From: Leptospira sp.
GTDB lineage: Bacteria; Spirochaetota; Leptospiria; Leptospirales; Leptospiraceae
Direction of reading: 5' to 3'
DNA: 45,579 bases
NCBI GenBank assembly: GCA_009991425.1
Contig: JAACWH010000044.1
Coordinates: 1 to 45,579 of the forward strand
In this document: in pieces, positions 7,924-18,428 of the stretch
Numbering within the stretch: the first letter of the stretch is position 1
Layout of the letters: each line of letters opens with the position of its first letter
Translations under genes and position numbers: made by a program
Notes under the pieces: generated by a model
What the model saw: the letters and a program-made list of their open reading frames with translations, nothing else
Databases searched by the model: none
What the model was told of the DNA's origin: nothing

Positions 7924-8505
7924 ATGAAAAAGGTTTTACTAGTTCTTTCTGCAGTTGCTCTCATAGCGGCAAATTGCGGGGGCGGAGATGGAAGAAGAGA
8001 CGCCACCAGTGTTGGAGAGGCCGGTTGGGTATTTGAGGGCTGGGCGTGTGCACCAGATACAGCAGCTGCCAAGAGAGGAGAATCCCCAGCAGATTATTGC
8101 AAGGGAGATACATCGAAATTTGATTATCTTTATATGAAATTTTCCGCAGTAGCTTCTGAAAAGGCTATTAAAAGTGGAAGAATCGCTTCTATGCAATCAA
8201 CTTGCAGACAAGCAGCGAAAGACCAAATTTCTGGAGACGCTCTGTCAAAAGTAATTGGTGATTATATCGAGAAAGCATCTGGAGTATCTGATGGTCAATC
8301 TACTGGTCAAGTAATTGTATCACAAACTCAAGGTTTAATCAAAGGAATCGGGGTTTATGACTGCTGTTCTCTTGACAATGACACAGGTCTTTGTGTTAAG
8401 AAAGGCGAACCTGAAACTTGGGAGCAGTGCCAATGCGTTGGTTTCATGAAATACCCAGGCGGACAAAAAGCATTCGAATCTGCAGCAAGAGAAGCATCTA
8501 AATAA
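7924..8505 (+). CDS. lipL21: LipL21-type outer membrane lipoprotein
   Basis: From the ATG at 7924 the product is 193 residues. AAAGGAG lies about 10 nt upstream and the lipoprotein signal starts with MKKVLLVLS. The lipobox is Ile-Ala-Ala-Asn-Cys18, with Asn at -1 as spirochaetes allow. The mature protein opens GGGDGRRDATSVGEAGW and has multiple cysteines (ending ...CQCVGF). I recognise it as LipL21, an abundant Leptospira outer-membrane lipoprotein reported to bind peptidoglycan; in pathogens lipL21 also lies near dnaA. The frame is open 51 bp further up, but that extension would overlap the -35 box. G+C is higher than in its neighbours, as expected for a highly expressed gene. Confidence 0.88.
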   Translation: MKKVLLVLSAVALIAANCGGGDGRRDATSVGEAGWVFEGWACAPDTAAAKRGESPADYCKGDTSKFDYLYMKFSAVASEKAIKSGRIASMQSTCRQAAKDQISGDALSKVIGDYIEKASGVSDGQSTGQVIVSQTQGLIKGIGVYDCCSLDNDTGLCVKKGEPETWEQCQCVGFMKYPGGQKAFESAAREASK

Positions 8506-8531
8506 GATCTTCTTAAGATTTCGACAATTAG

Positions 8532-8562
8532 AAGGTCAGCTTATGCTGGCCTTTTTTGTTTT
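8532..8562 (+). terminator. Rho-independent terminator after lipL21
   Basis: AAGGTCAGC (8532-8540), a TTAT loop, then GCTGGCCTT (8545-8553) form a 9-bp stem with one G-T pair, running into a T-rich tract. It overlaps the last codons of the convergent dus gene. The opposite strand has only a short T run, so termination is expected mainly for lipL21. Confidence 0.85.
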
Positions 8563-9608
8563 ATATAATACAATCCAAACTTGTTCATATATTCCTCAAC
8601 AGAGGATAACCAAGATTCTTCAAACTCTATCTCATCTCTTACTCTAAGAATTCTATCTTTTTCATCTTTATAATCTTCAAAGAGATCAAAGTATTTGGTA
8701 AAATATTTTTTAAATAATATGAAAGAGTCCTTTTCGTAAAATTCTTTCATAGATACATAATGTCTCCAAGCAACATTATGAATTTCCGAAATAGTTAAGG
8801 ATGATTTTTCGATTCCTGAAAATAACCATGGATTGCCAATCGCAGCTCTACCTATAAGCACTGCATCGACCTTAGAATCAAAAAGTCTTTGTTTCAATAC
8901 ACCAATACTATCGATATCCCCATTTCCAAAGATAGGAACATTTGCAAAATCTTTAATTTCTGCTATTGCATCCCAGTTAGCTGTACCTGTATAAGCCATC
9001 TCTTTAGTTCTTCCATGAACTGAAATTGCAGCTACTCCTGATTCTTGCAAAACATGAATTGTTTCCTTATAATTTAAATCATCATTGTACCATCCAATTC
9101 GTATCTTAGCAGTAATTGGAACTGAAGTAAACTTACAAAGTGATTCAATCATTTTGCCAGCTAAAGGTAAGTTACGAAGAAGACCAGCGCCAGATCCATT
9201 TTGGGAAACTCTTTGTACGGAACATCCCATATTCAAATCTATAACTTTTGGATTCAGTAATTCTATTCTTTGCGCAGCTATTGTTATTGATTCAACGGAA
9301 TTACCAAAAATTTGAAACCAAACAGGATTTTCTTCTTTTTTAAAGTGAAATAGTCGAATAGCTTTAGGATTTTCTAAATTGATTTGCTCTGCTGATACGA
9401 ATTCAGTGAAAGACCAAGCTGATCCCATATCCTTTGCGAGACTACGGTGTGGACTATCAGAGACTCCTGCCATAGGTGAAAGTGTAGCTCTACCATAAAT
9501 TGGTACATTGCCTACATAAAAGCTAGGAATGGAATCTCTTGGCTCTGATGAGCCAAGACTAAATTGATTTTGATCAATCAGCACTTTCGCTTTCGGATAG
9601 GATTGCAA
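8541..9608 (-). CDS. dus: tRNA-dihydrouridine synthase
   Basis: This FMN enzyme reduces uridines in tRNA D-loops. The 355-residue protein has the Dus TIM-barrel landmarks: LSPMAGVSD (43-51), FQIFG (98-102), the active-site loop DLNMGC with Cys129, KIRIGW, the phosphate/RNA-binding HGRTKEMAYTG, and FGNGDI with an IGRAAIGNPW segment. It resembles DusB most. The residue after the catalytic Cys is Ser130 rather than the usual Pro. The start overlaps the end of gyrA by 35 bp, so it is probably the last gene of the dnaN-gyrA run. A shorter start is possible but would remove conserved barrel sequence. Confidence 0.88.
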   Translation of the reverse strand: MQSYPKAKVLIDQNQFSLGSSEPRDSIPSFYVGNVPIYGRATLSPMAGVSDSPHRSLAKDMGSAWSFTEFVSAEQINLENPKAIRLFHFKKEENPVWFQIFGNSVESITIAAQRIELLNPKVIDLNMGCSVQRVSQNGSGAGLLRNLPLAGKMIESLCKFTSVPITAKIRIGWYNDDLNYKETIHVLQESGVAAISVHGRTKEMAYTGTANWDAIAEIKDFANVPIFGNGDIDSIGVLKQRLFDSKVDAVLIGRAAIGNPWLFSGIEKSSLTISEIHNVAWRHYVSMKEFYEKDSFILFKKYFTKYFDLFEDYKDEKDRILRVRDEIEFEESWLSSVEEYMNKFGLYYIKQKRPA

Positions 9609-12093
9609 AATCGATTACACCATCATCATCCTTAGTATCTACAATCTTTACTCCCACAGCTGTTCGACCAAAAGTAGAGACATCAGATACAGGAGTTCTA
9701 ATTGCCATACCAGATTGAGTTATTACTAGTATTTCATCCTTTTCAGTAACAGTTGAAATTCCTATGGCTCGACCATTCTTTTCGGTAACCTTTAAGAAGG
9801 TCATACCTTTTCCTCCTCTACCTTTAGTAGAGAATTCATCATAGGAAGTTCTTTTGCCATATCCATTCTCAGAGATTACGAGAAGTTCTGTATCTTTCTT
9901 AACGATCGTAACTCCTGCTATATAATCATCTTCAGCCAGTCGCATGCCTGTTACACCAGATGCTGTACGACCTTGGCTTCGTAATTCAGAAAGATTCATA
10001 CGTATAGCAAGCCCAAGAGAACTTCCGATAAAAATATCTTCCTCAGGCTTGGCACTTACAACATCTATCAAAGAATCACCGTCACGAATACCTAAAGCAA
10101 TAATTCCTGACTTTTTAGTATTAGAGAATTGGTTCAAAAGAATTTTTTTCATGAATCCTAATTTTGTTACCATAAGTAAAGCTGAATCATCTAATTCTCT
10201 ATAGGTGTAAAGGGAAGTAATAACTTCATCTTCCGTGAGATTAATGACAGCTTTTAATGACTTTCCTCGCGCATCCTTGGATGCGATAGGTATTTCATAA
10301 ACTTTTAAGCTAAAAGCCCTACCTTTATTAGAAAAGAGCATTATATTATCATGAGTCATTGCTGAAGCAACTTTCTTAATAAAATCATCCCTCTTTGCAT
10401 TAGAACCTTGGATTCCTTTTCCTCCGCGTTTTTGTCTACGGAATGTATCCAAAGGAAGTCTCTTGATAAACATATCCTCTGAAAGTTGAACAATCACTTC
10501 CTCGTCGGCGATTAAATCTTCTGCATTGAAAGTAGAGCTCTCTACACTTTCTAAACTAATTTCTGTGATTCGCTGTTTTCCAGTATTTTTGTTTCGAACT
10601 TCCATAAGTTCATCGCATACTATCGTCTTCACTCTTTCTGGCTTTGCCAAAATATCTTTAAGATCTACAATTAAAGCTCTCACTTCTTCTAATTCATTTA
10701 TGATTTTTTGAACTTCTAAAGAAGTTAATCTTTGCAATCTCATCTCTAAAATTGCATCAGTCTGAAGTTCAGAAAGGGCAAAAGCATTCATTAAACCTAT
10801 TTTAGCTTCACCAGGATTTTTCGATGCACGGATAATTCTAATTACTTCATCAATATTATCTAAAGCAATTTTGAGACCTTCTAAAATATGGGCTCTTTTT
10901 TCAGCTTTATCTAGATCGAAAATGGTTCTTCGAACTATAACTTCATTTCTATGATTGGAGTAGGCAACCAAAACTTCTTTAATATTAAAGATCTTTGGTT
11001 TATTATCCAAAATAGCAAGCATCGTAATTCCATAACTAACCTGCAATTGTGTTAGTTTAAATAATTGATTCAAAATTACCTGAGCATTGGCATCTTTCTT
11101 GGTATGAATCTCGACTCGAATACCTTTTCTATCGCTTAAATCTAGAATTTCAGAAATTCCTTCCACAACCTTGTCATTTACAAGATCACCTATTTTTTCA
11201 AGTAAGACTCGCTTATTAACTTGATAAGGTATTTCAGTAATTACAATAACTTCTCTACCTTTATTGTTCTCAGAGATTTCGACCTTAGATCGTATTCGAA
11301 TGGAACCTTTCCCTTTGGTATAAGCGGAAATTAAACCTTCCCCTCCAATCACAATACCACCTGTTGGAAAATCGGGCCCTGGTATGATTTTTATAATTTC
11401 TGGAATAGTAATATCCGGATTATTAATTAGAGCTATTACTGCATCTATACATTCACCTAAATTATGAGGAGGAATATTAGTTGCCATACCAACAGCAATA
11501 CCAGAAGAACCGTTTACTAAAAGGTTAGGAAAATTAGCAGGTAAAACATCAGGTTGGAATTTTGTATCGTCAAAGTTAGGTGAAAAATTTACAGTTTCTT
11601 TATCAATATCTCTAAGTAATTCTTCAGCTATTTTATTCAATCTAGCTTCTGTATATCGATAAGCGGCAGCTTCATCACCATCCACAGATCCAAAGTTACC
11701 TTGCCCATCTATCAAGGGAACTCGTAGGGAAAATTCCTGAACCATACGAACTAGAGTATCATATACTGCTGTATCACCATGAGGGTGGTAATTACCAATA
11801 ACTTCCCCAACAATCTTAGCGCATTTAACATATGGTCTATCAGATCTCCAAGCTCTTTCATTCATGGCATGTAGAATTCTTCTATGAACAGGCTTTAAGC
11901 CATCTCTTACATCGGGAAGGGCTCTTCCTACGATTACGCTCATAGCGTATCCTAAATAAGCCTCCTTCATTTGATCTTCGATTTCTACAGGAATTACTCG
12001 TATTCCATTTTTCAAAGCACCTGCTATATCAGGTCTAGCTGCAAGGTTTAAGTGTAATGATCTATTGGTTGAATTTTCTTCTTGGTTTTCCAT
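9574..12093 (-). CDS. gyrA: DNA gyrase subunit A
   Basis: The 839-residue protein has the winged-helix/tower breakage-reunion domain with HPHGDTAVYD and catalytic Tyr147 (in AAYRYTEA; E. coli Tyr122), and then the C-terminal beta-pinwheel with the GyrA box QKRGGKG that distinguishes gyrase from topoisomerase IV. At the quinolone-determining positions (offset 25 from E. coli) it has Thr108 for Ser83 and retains Asp112 for Asp87. It follows gyrB by 7 bp. A 25-residue N-terminal extension relative to E. coli (MENQEENSTN...) is present. Confidence 0.98.
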   Translation of the reverse strand: MENQEENSTNRSLHLNLAARPDIAGALKNGIRVIPVEIEDQMKEAYLGYAMSVIVGRALPDVRDGLKPVHRRILHAMNERAWRSDRPYVKCAKIVGEVIGNYHPHGDTAVYDTLVRMVQEFSLRVPLIDGQGNFGSVDGDEAAAYRYTEARLNKIAEELLRDIDKETVNFSPNFDDTKFQPDVLPANFPNLLVNGSSGIAVGMATNIPPHNLGECIDAVIALINNPDITIPEIIKIIPGPDFPTGGIVIGGEGLISAYTKGKGSIRIRSKVEISENNKGREVIVITEIPYQVNKRVLLEKIGDLVNDKVVEGISEILDLSDRKGIRVEIHTKKDANAQVILNQLFKLTQLQVSYGITMLAILDNKPKIFNIKEVLVAYSNHRNEVIVRRTIFDLDKAEKRAHILEGLKIALDNIDEVIRIIRASKNPGEAKIGLMNAFALSELQTDAILEMRLQRLTSLEVQKIINELEEVRALIVDLKDILAKPERVKTIVCDELMEVRNKNTGKQRITEISLESVESSTFNAEDLIADEEVIVQLSEDMFIKRLPLDTFRRQKRGGKGIQGSNAKRDDFIKKVASAMTHDNIMLFSNKGRAFSLKVYEIPIASKDARGKSLKAVINLTEDEVITSLYTYRELDDSALLMVTKLGFMKKILLNQFSNTKKSGIIALGIRDGDSLIDVVSAKPEEDIFIGSSLGLAIRMNLSELRSQGRTASGVTGMRLAEDDYIAGVTIVKKDTELLVISENGYGKRTSYDEFSTKGRGGKGMTFLKVTEKNGRAIGISTVTEKDEILVITQSGMAIRTPVSDVSTFGRTAVGVKIVDTKDDDGVIDFAILSESESAD

Positions 12094-12100
12094 ATAAGTT

Positions 12101-14014
<1,914 letters not shown>

Positions 14015-14067
14015 CTATATGTAATTTATTTGAAAGTGCCTATACGGGCAAGTTATTTAGGATAAAT

Positions 14068-14508
14068 TCAATCCATAACCTCTACTATCTTAAGCAACTT
14101 AGCTTTTAATTCTTCATCTTTAATTTTTTCCAAAGATTGAATTAAGCTTTCTTTTCCATCCAGTGTAGGTTTCTTGCTTACTGAAGTTTTATTTAACTTT
14201 GCAGGTAATTTTCCAATCGTACATTTTATTTTAAGGATAAATTGGAATTTAGAATTAGACTTTATGAAGTCTAAAATTTTTTTACTTTGGAAAAGTATTT
14301 CCTGACTATAAGCAGAGTGACTGGTTTCAATAACAATAGAAGATGAACTGATATCTTTCGCGTAGGAATGATTCGCTAAAACTGGACCAACTAATTCTGC
14401 CCAATTTCGATTTAACTTTTTTAATATAATAATTTTATCGATTTCATTTTTATCGAATTGATTAGATAAATTGGAAAGACTAGAAAAATCTGATTGTATA
14501 TCTTTCAT
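14068..14508 (-). CDS. dciA: DUF721/DciA-type helicase-operator protein
   Basis: The 146-residue product has the DUF721 core: an N-terminal helix, then LNRNWAELVGPVLANHSYA (about 51-69), a beta strand SSIVIETSH, and a helix AYSQEILFQSKKIL. DciA proteins interact with and help load the replicative helicase DnaB where DnaC/DnaI loaders are absent. It sits between recF and gyrB, as in other Leptospira, and its ATG overlaps the recF stop (ATGA), indicating coupling. The ~40-residue C-terminal tail is lysine-rich. Confidence 0.8.
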   Translation of the reverse strand: MKDIQSDFSSLSNLSNQFDKNEIDKIIILKKLNRNWAELVGPVLANHSYAKDISSSSIVIETSHSAYSQEILFQSKKILDFIKSNSKFQFILKIKCTIGKLPAKLNKTSVSKKPTLDGKESLIQSLEKIKDEELKAKLLKIVEVMD

Positions 14509-15599
14509 CTTGTTTCTACCAATGTTCCATTCTTAATTTGAAAAATTTGTCTAGATTCATCAAGATTTCCTATATAATCTTGGATTCCTTCCAAATCAGT
14601 AGTTGTAAAAAATGCCTGCCCACATTCGCGTATTAAATCTACGAAAAATTCTCGTCTCTTTACATCCAACTCTCTAATAACATCATCAATTAATAGAATA
14701 GGATCTGTGCCAATTTTTTTGCGAATTAATTCAAAGGATGCTGTCTTTAGAGAAATTACTGAGGATCTCTTCTGGCCTTGCGAACCAAATTCCAAAATGT
14801 CCTTTTCATCTCGACCAATAAAAATTTCATCCCTATGAACCCCTACAGTAGTATACCCTAATCGCAAATCCTTTTGATAATTTGTAACTATTTTACTTAG
14901 GTATTGATCTTTAGATTCTACATTAGGTTTATATACTAATGTGAAATTATCCTTTCCTCCTGAAAGATTTTCTAATGCATTTTTGTAATGAAAATTTAGT
15001 TCTTCAATAATTTGCTTTCTTTTATTTCGAATGCTCTCATCCTTTTCAGCCAACATAATATTATAAACTTCAATCATTTTCAAATCGTTGATTTGTTTTT
15101 TAAGTGTTACATTTCTTTGTTTTAGAATACGATTGTACTCTACCAATTCATCTAAATAAGGTTTATGCAAAATTGATATTAAACTATCAATAAATTTTCT
15201 CCGCTCCCCATGACTACCTTCTATAATGATTAAATCCTTTGGAGAAAGAACAACGCATGGGAGTATACCAAAAGCATCTGATTGCTTTTTAAAAATATCG
15301 TTGTTTAGTTTAATTTTCTTTCTGCGAATTGGATTAATTTCATAACCATATTCTAGTTTGAAATCTTCCTCATCTTGGCAGACTGATCCAATATAAAATG
15401 TGTTTTCATTCCACATCAATATCTCATCATCTGAATTACCTCTAAAGCTTTTTAAGAAAGATAAAAGAGAAATAGCCTCTAATAAATTAGTTTTACCCTC
15501 TCCATTATCTCCTATAAAAAATATTAACCTAGAATTAAACTCAAGAGATATATCCTTATATGTTCTGAAGTTTTTCAGAACAAGTCTCTTGAGAATCAT
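14505..15599 (-). CDS. recF: DNA replication/repair protein RecF
   Basis: This SMC-like ATPase loads RecA at gaps together with RecO and RecR (recR is also in this window). The 364-residue protein has Walker A GDNGEGKTNL (about 30-39), the ABC-type signature region GSQGQKRS near 270, Walker B ILLIDDV (about 300-306) and a D-loop near VIRELD. It starts 3 bp after dnaN ends and overlaps dciA by 4 bp. Confidence 0.96.
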   Translation of the reverse strand: MILKRLVLKNFRTYKDISLEFNSRLIFFIGDNGEGKTNLLEAISLLSFLKSFRGNSDDEILMWNENTFYIGSVCQDEEDFKLEYGYEINPIRRKKIKLNNDIFKKQSDAFGILPCVVLSPKDLIIIEGSHGERRKFIDSLISILHKPYLDELVEYNRILKQRNVTLKKQINDLKMIEVYNIMLAEKDESIRNKRKQIIEELNFHYKNALENLSGGKDNFTLVYKPNVESKDQYLSKIVTNYQKDLRLGYTTVGVHRDEIFIGRDEKDILEFGSQGQKRSSVISLKTASFELIRKKIGTDPILLIDDVIRELDVKRREFFVDLIRECGQAFFTTTDLEGIQDYIGNLDESRQIFQIKNGTLVETR

Positions 15600-15602
15600 A
15601 TT

Positions 15603-16721
15603 CTATAATTTCATAGGCATTATAACTGCCACATAATCAGCATCAGATGGGTCTTTAAAAAGAACTGGAACATTTGAATTCGTAAAATTTATTTCAACTT
15701 CTGGATCATCTATAGTTTTAATTGTATCAGATAAATAATCACCTTTGAATGCTATAGTTGTTTCTTCACCAGAATATTGAATTGGCATATGATTTTCAAA
15801 CTGAACAGAACCAGGGTTAGACGCAGAAATATGTAATTCGTCTTTTTTAAATGTGATTCTAATTTGTCTAGATGGTTCTTCAGCAGAAATTAATGCCTGT
15901 CTAAGCATAATTAAAAATTCTTCTTTGTTTATACGAATTGAATAACTAGAGTTCTTTGGAATAACTTGTTCGTAATCAGGAAAAGTTCCATCTATTAATT
16001 TTGAAAGTAATTCTGCCTGTCCAATATTAATATAAAATTGAGATTCTGAAATTCCCACTTTTGCGTTTTCTGCTAGATCTAAAAGTTTCTGACTCTCTCG
16101 AATTGTTTTATGAGGAATTATTATTCCAGTTGCAAATGGAAGCTTCTGAGGAAATTTTCTAGAAATTTTTGCAAGTCTTCTTCCATCTGTTCCAACAACT
16201 GTTAATTCAGTATCATTACTTTTAAAATACAATCCATTAAATACAAATCTTGTTTCTTCTTGTGCAACAGCATGATATGTTTTGCGAATCATCTCTTTTA
16301 AAAGGACTGAAGGAAAATCGACTATGTTAGAAGTATCAACTTTTCCTATAGTTTTAATTTCCTCTGGATCCAAACATTGAAAACCAGTTTTGTATCCATT
16401 TTTATCATCTGCATCTGTAATAAAGGTTTGACTAGAATCTTCTTCTTCTATTAGTTCCAACATAGCATCAGAAAAATTAATTGTTTTAAAAGCTCCAGAC
16501 AATGTTTTAACTGGAATGGATGTAGATCCAGGTTTTACAATATTTGCAGCAAGAGATGTTCGAAGAGAAATTTCTAAATCTGTTGCACTTAATGCTATTG
16601 AATCCTCAAGAGTTTCAATCTTAACATTTGATAGAATCGATTTTATCTGTTTTGTACTTATTACTCCTTCGATAGAATGAATTGCTTTTAAAAAGTCGGA
16701 AGTTTTAACACTGAATTTCAT
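15603..16721 (-). CDS. dnaN: DNA polymerase III beta sliding clamp
   Basis: The 372-residue protein has the three-domain clamp layout. The N-terminus is MKFSVKTSDFLKAI, the central domain contains TDGRRLAKI (about 178-186), and the protein ends YVAVIMPMKL, close to the canonical hydrophobic-pocket C-terminus ending in MR(L/V). It lies directly downstream of dnaA across the probable origin. Confidence 0.97.
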   Translation of the reverse strand: MKFSVKTSDFLKAIHSIEGVISTKQIKSILSNVKIETLEDSIALSATDLEISLRTSLAANIVKPGSTSIPVKTLSGAFKTINFSDAMLELIEEEDSSQTFITDADDKNGYKTGFQCLDPEEIKTIGKVDTSNIVDFPSVLLKEMIRKTYHAVAQEETRFVFNGLYFKSNDTELTVVGTDGRRLAKISRKFPQKLPFATGIIIPHKTIRESQKLLDLAENAKVGISESQFYINIGQAELLSKLIDGTFPDYEQVIPKNSSYSIRINKEEFLIMLRQALISAEEPSRQIRITFKKDELHISASNPGSVQFENHMPIQYSGEETTIAFKGDYLSDTIKTIDDPEVEINFTNSNVPVLFKDPSDADYVAVIMPMKL

Positions 16722-16780
16722 TTTCTTAATTTCCTTAAATATATAATATTATGTCTTATATCTGATGTTGTTGTTGGTAC

Positions 16781-16789
16781 TGTTCATAA
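16781..16789 (-). promoter_or_regulatory. DnaA box candidate, left of oriC
   Basis: TTATGAACA on the minus strand matches the TTATNNACA pattern (7 of 9 to TTATCCACA). It faces the AT-rich block and lies next to the triplet run, where an origin-unwinding complex would form. Confidence 0.5.
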
Positions 16790-16919
16790 GTAGATAACTC
16801 AAAACACACCAGTATAGATATAGGAATATGTCGCATTAAATTCGAAAATAACTTTTTTGGAAAAGTAAGATTTTAACAAAATAATATGAATTTATGGGAC
16901 AGTAATTTTGTAATATGTC

Positions 16920-16939
16920 TTATTAACAAGTTATGAACA
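16920..16939 (+). promoter_or_regulatory. Paired DnaA box candidates, right of oriC
   Basis: TTATTAACA and TTATGAACA start exactly 11 bp apart, one helical turn, with two bases between them, and point the same way. This phasing suits side-by-side DnaA binding. The pair lies about 35 bp beyond the dnaA stop. Confidence 0.5.
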
Positions 16940-16971
16940 TTAAATAAACAAGATACTTACAGGTTATACAA

Positions 16972-18312
16972 TTAAAAGTCGTTCGTTCCAAGATGTAATT
17001 GGATGGATTGAATTGTTTCTTCGATCTTATTATCAACTTTTCTTATTTTGAGGATATTTGAAATTGCATGAATGACTGTTGTGTGTTGGCAATCAAAGAT
17101 TCTGCCAATTTGAGTTTTCTTAAGACTAAATATTTCATGAAGCAAAAACATACATAGATGTCTGGGTACAATAAATTCGTTTTTTCTGGATTTTCCTAAA
17201 ATGTCTTTCCTAGATTGATTGAATTTATCACATACTTGATCAATCAATTGATCATGTGTATATACCATCGATTTCTTTCTTGTTTGAATTCTAGAATCGA
17301 CTACTTCCTTAACTTTTTCAAAAGGAATGATGAACATATTGTATGCTTTTTTATATAAGATAATATCATTAATTGAACCTAATAAAAATCGAATGTCCCC
17401 TGTAACGTTATGGGAAATATAATGATAAGATTCTTCATCCAAGGAAAGGTTATATGAAGAAGAAAAATTCTTAAGTATTTTCAATCGTAAATCTTCCGAT
17501 GGCTGTTGGATTAAACTTTGTACACCTTTTGTAAATCTTGACTTTAATCGATCATGAATAGGTAGTTCATAGCTTGGTCTATCGGATGCGATAACAATCT
17601 GACTTTTTCTTTGGTAGAGAAAGTTAAATAATGCAAAGAATTCTTCTTGGGTTTTGTCAGCACCAGAATTTAAAAACTGAATATCATCAATCAGTAAAGT
17701 ATCATAAGATTGGTATTTTAATTTAAATGAATCCAATGTATTTCTTGTATTTTGTCGAACACTATAAACAAATTCATTTAGAAAAGAAGTCATTTCGACA
17801 TAGCGAACTTTCTTTGTTCGATCTTTCCTTACAATTTCATTTCCCATAGCGTGTAAAAGATGAGTTTTACCAACCCCTACTGATCCGAAAATATACAATG
17901 GATTGATATCTCCTGGTCTCTTTACAGCTTCTTGGCATGCCGTATATGCCAATCTATTTGAATCAGCTATATAGAAGTTATCAAAAGTCATCTCAGGATT
18001 TAATTTATCTTCTTCATGATTCATTTTATTATGAATCAATTGTGTTAGGTTATTAGAGTGCTCTTCTGTAAAAATTTCAACTGAGTAACGATCTCCCATA
18101 ACCAGGTAGAACGCGTTTTCTAGATGAGATATATATTTTGTAACGACATGACGTTTGATTTGATCCGATGGAGCAGATAATAAAATAGAATCATTCTCTA
18201 ATTTTATAAATTGTAAAGGGGTAATAAAACTTTGAAAGTAATTTGGGTTAATAGACTTGGATACTTCATCCAATACCCGATTCCATTTTTCATTTGAGAT
18301 ATCTTGATTCAT
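16972..18312 (-). CDS. dnaA: Chromosomal replication initiator DnaA
   Basis: The 446-residue protein has domain I (about 1-85), a short linker, the AAA+ domain III with Walker A GSVGVGKTHLL (143-153) and Walker B LLIDDIQFL (about 205), and DNA-binding domain IV. In domain IV the signature helix reads CQHTTVIHA, so Gln409 replaces the acidic residue equivalent to E. coli Asp433, which helps read the DnaA box. The candidate boxes in the adjacent gap also differ from TTATCCACA. A 116-bp gap upstream separates it from the delta-prime gene and should hold its promoter. Confidence 0.98.
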   Translation of the reverse strand: MNQDISNEKWNRVLDEVSKSINPNYFQSFITPLQFIKLENDSILLSAPSDQIKRHVVTKYISHLENAFYLVMGDRYSVEIFTEEHSNNLTQLIHNKMNHEEDKLNPEMTFDNFYIADSNRLAYTACQEAVKRPGDINPLYIFGSVGVGKTHLLHAMGNEIVRKDRTKKVRYVEMTSFLNEFVYSVRQNTRNTLDSFKLKYQSYDTLLIDDIQFLNSGADKTQEEFFALFNFLYQRKSQIVIASDRPSYELPIHDRLKSRFTKGVQSLIQQPSEDLRLKILKNFSSSYNLSLDEESYHYISHNVTGDIRFLLGSINDIILYKKAYNMFIIPFEKVKEVVDSRIQTRKKSMVYTHDQLIDQVCDKFNQSRKDILGKSRKNEFIVPRHLCMFLLHEIFSLKKTQIGRIFDCQHTTVIHAISNILKIRKVDNKIEETIQSIQLHLGTNDF

Positions 18313-18428
18313 ATTTTGAGTGCAGTACTAAACTTTCGAATAGCACGTATCATTCAAATGAAAAATCCAGATTTTTAAAAAAAGAAAAGAAATCTATGAT
18401 CGAATAATAAAATTATGTCTCAAAAATA

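Larger units (their letters stand above)
16722..16971. other. oriC: Probable chromosomal replication origin (oriC)
   Basis: This 250-bp AT-rich gap between dnaA and dnaN carries two identical DnaA-box-like 9-mers in opposite orientation (TTATGAACA at 16931-16939 +, and at 16781-16789 -) and a third (TTATTAACA, 16920-16928 +). Next to the left box, in the direction it points, lie GTAC and five triplets (16762-16776; CAA CAA CAA CAT CAG on the minus strand), then a very AT-rich block (about 16731-16761) that could be the unwinding element. A GC-skew plot would test this. Confidence 0.65.

Noticed and set aside
7939..8196. 85-residue minus-strand frame inside lipL21
   Set aside because: Antisense to a well-supported lipoprotein gene with promoter and terminator; Cys/Ser-rich composition typical of a shadow frame.
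14030..14060. TGCC...GGCA inverted repeat before gyrB as an operator
   Set aside because: The arms are only four bases and there is no second signal to support it.
16964..16972. TTATACAAT as a fourth DnaA box
   Set aside because: It matches only 6 of 9 positions and lacks the conserved ACA end.
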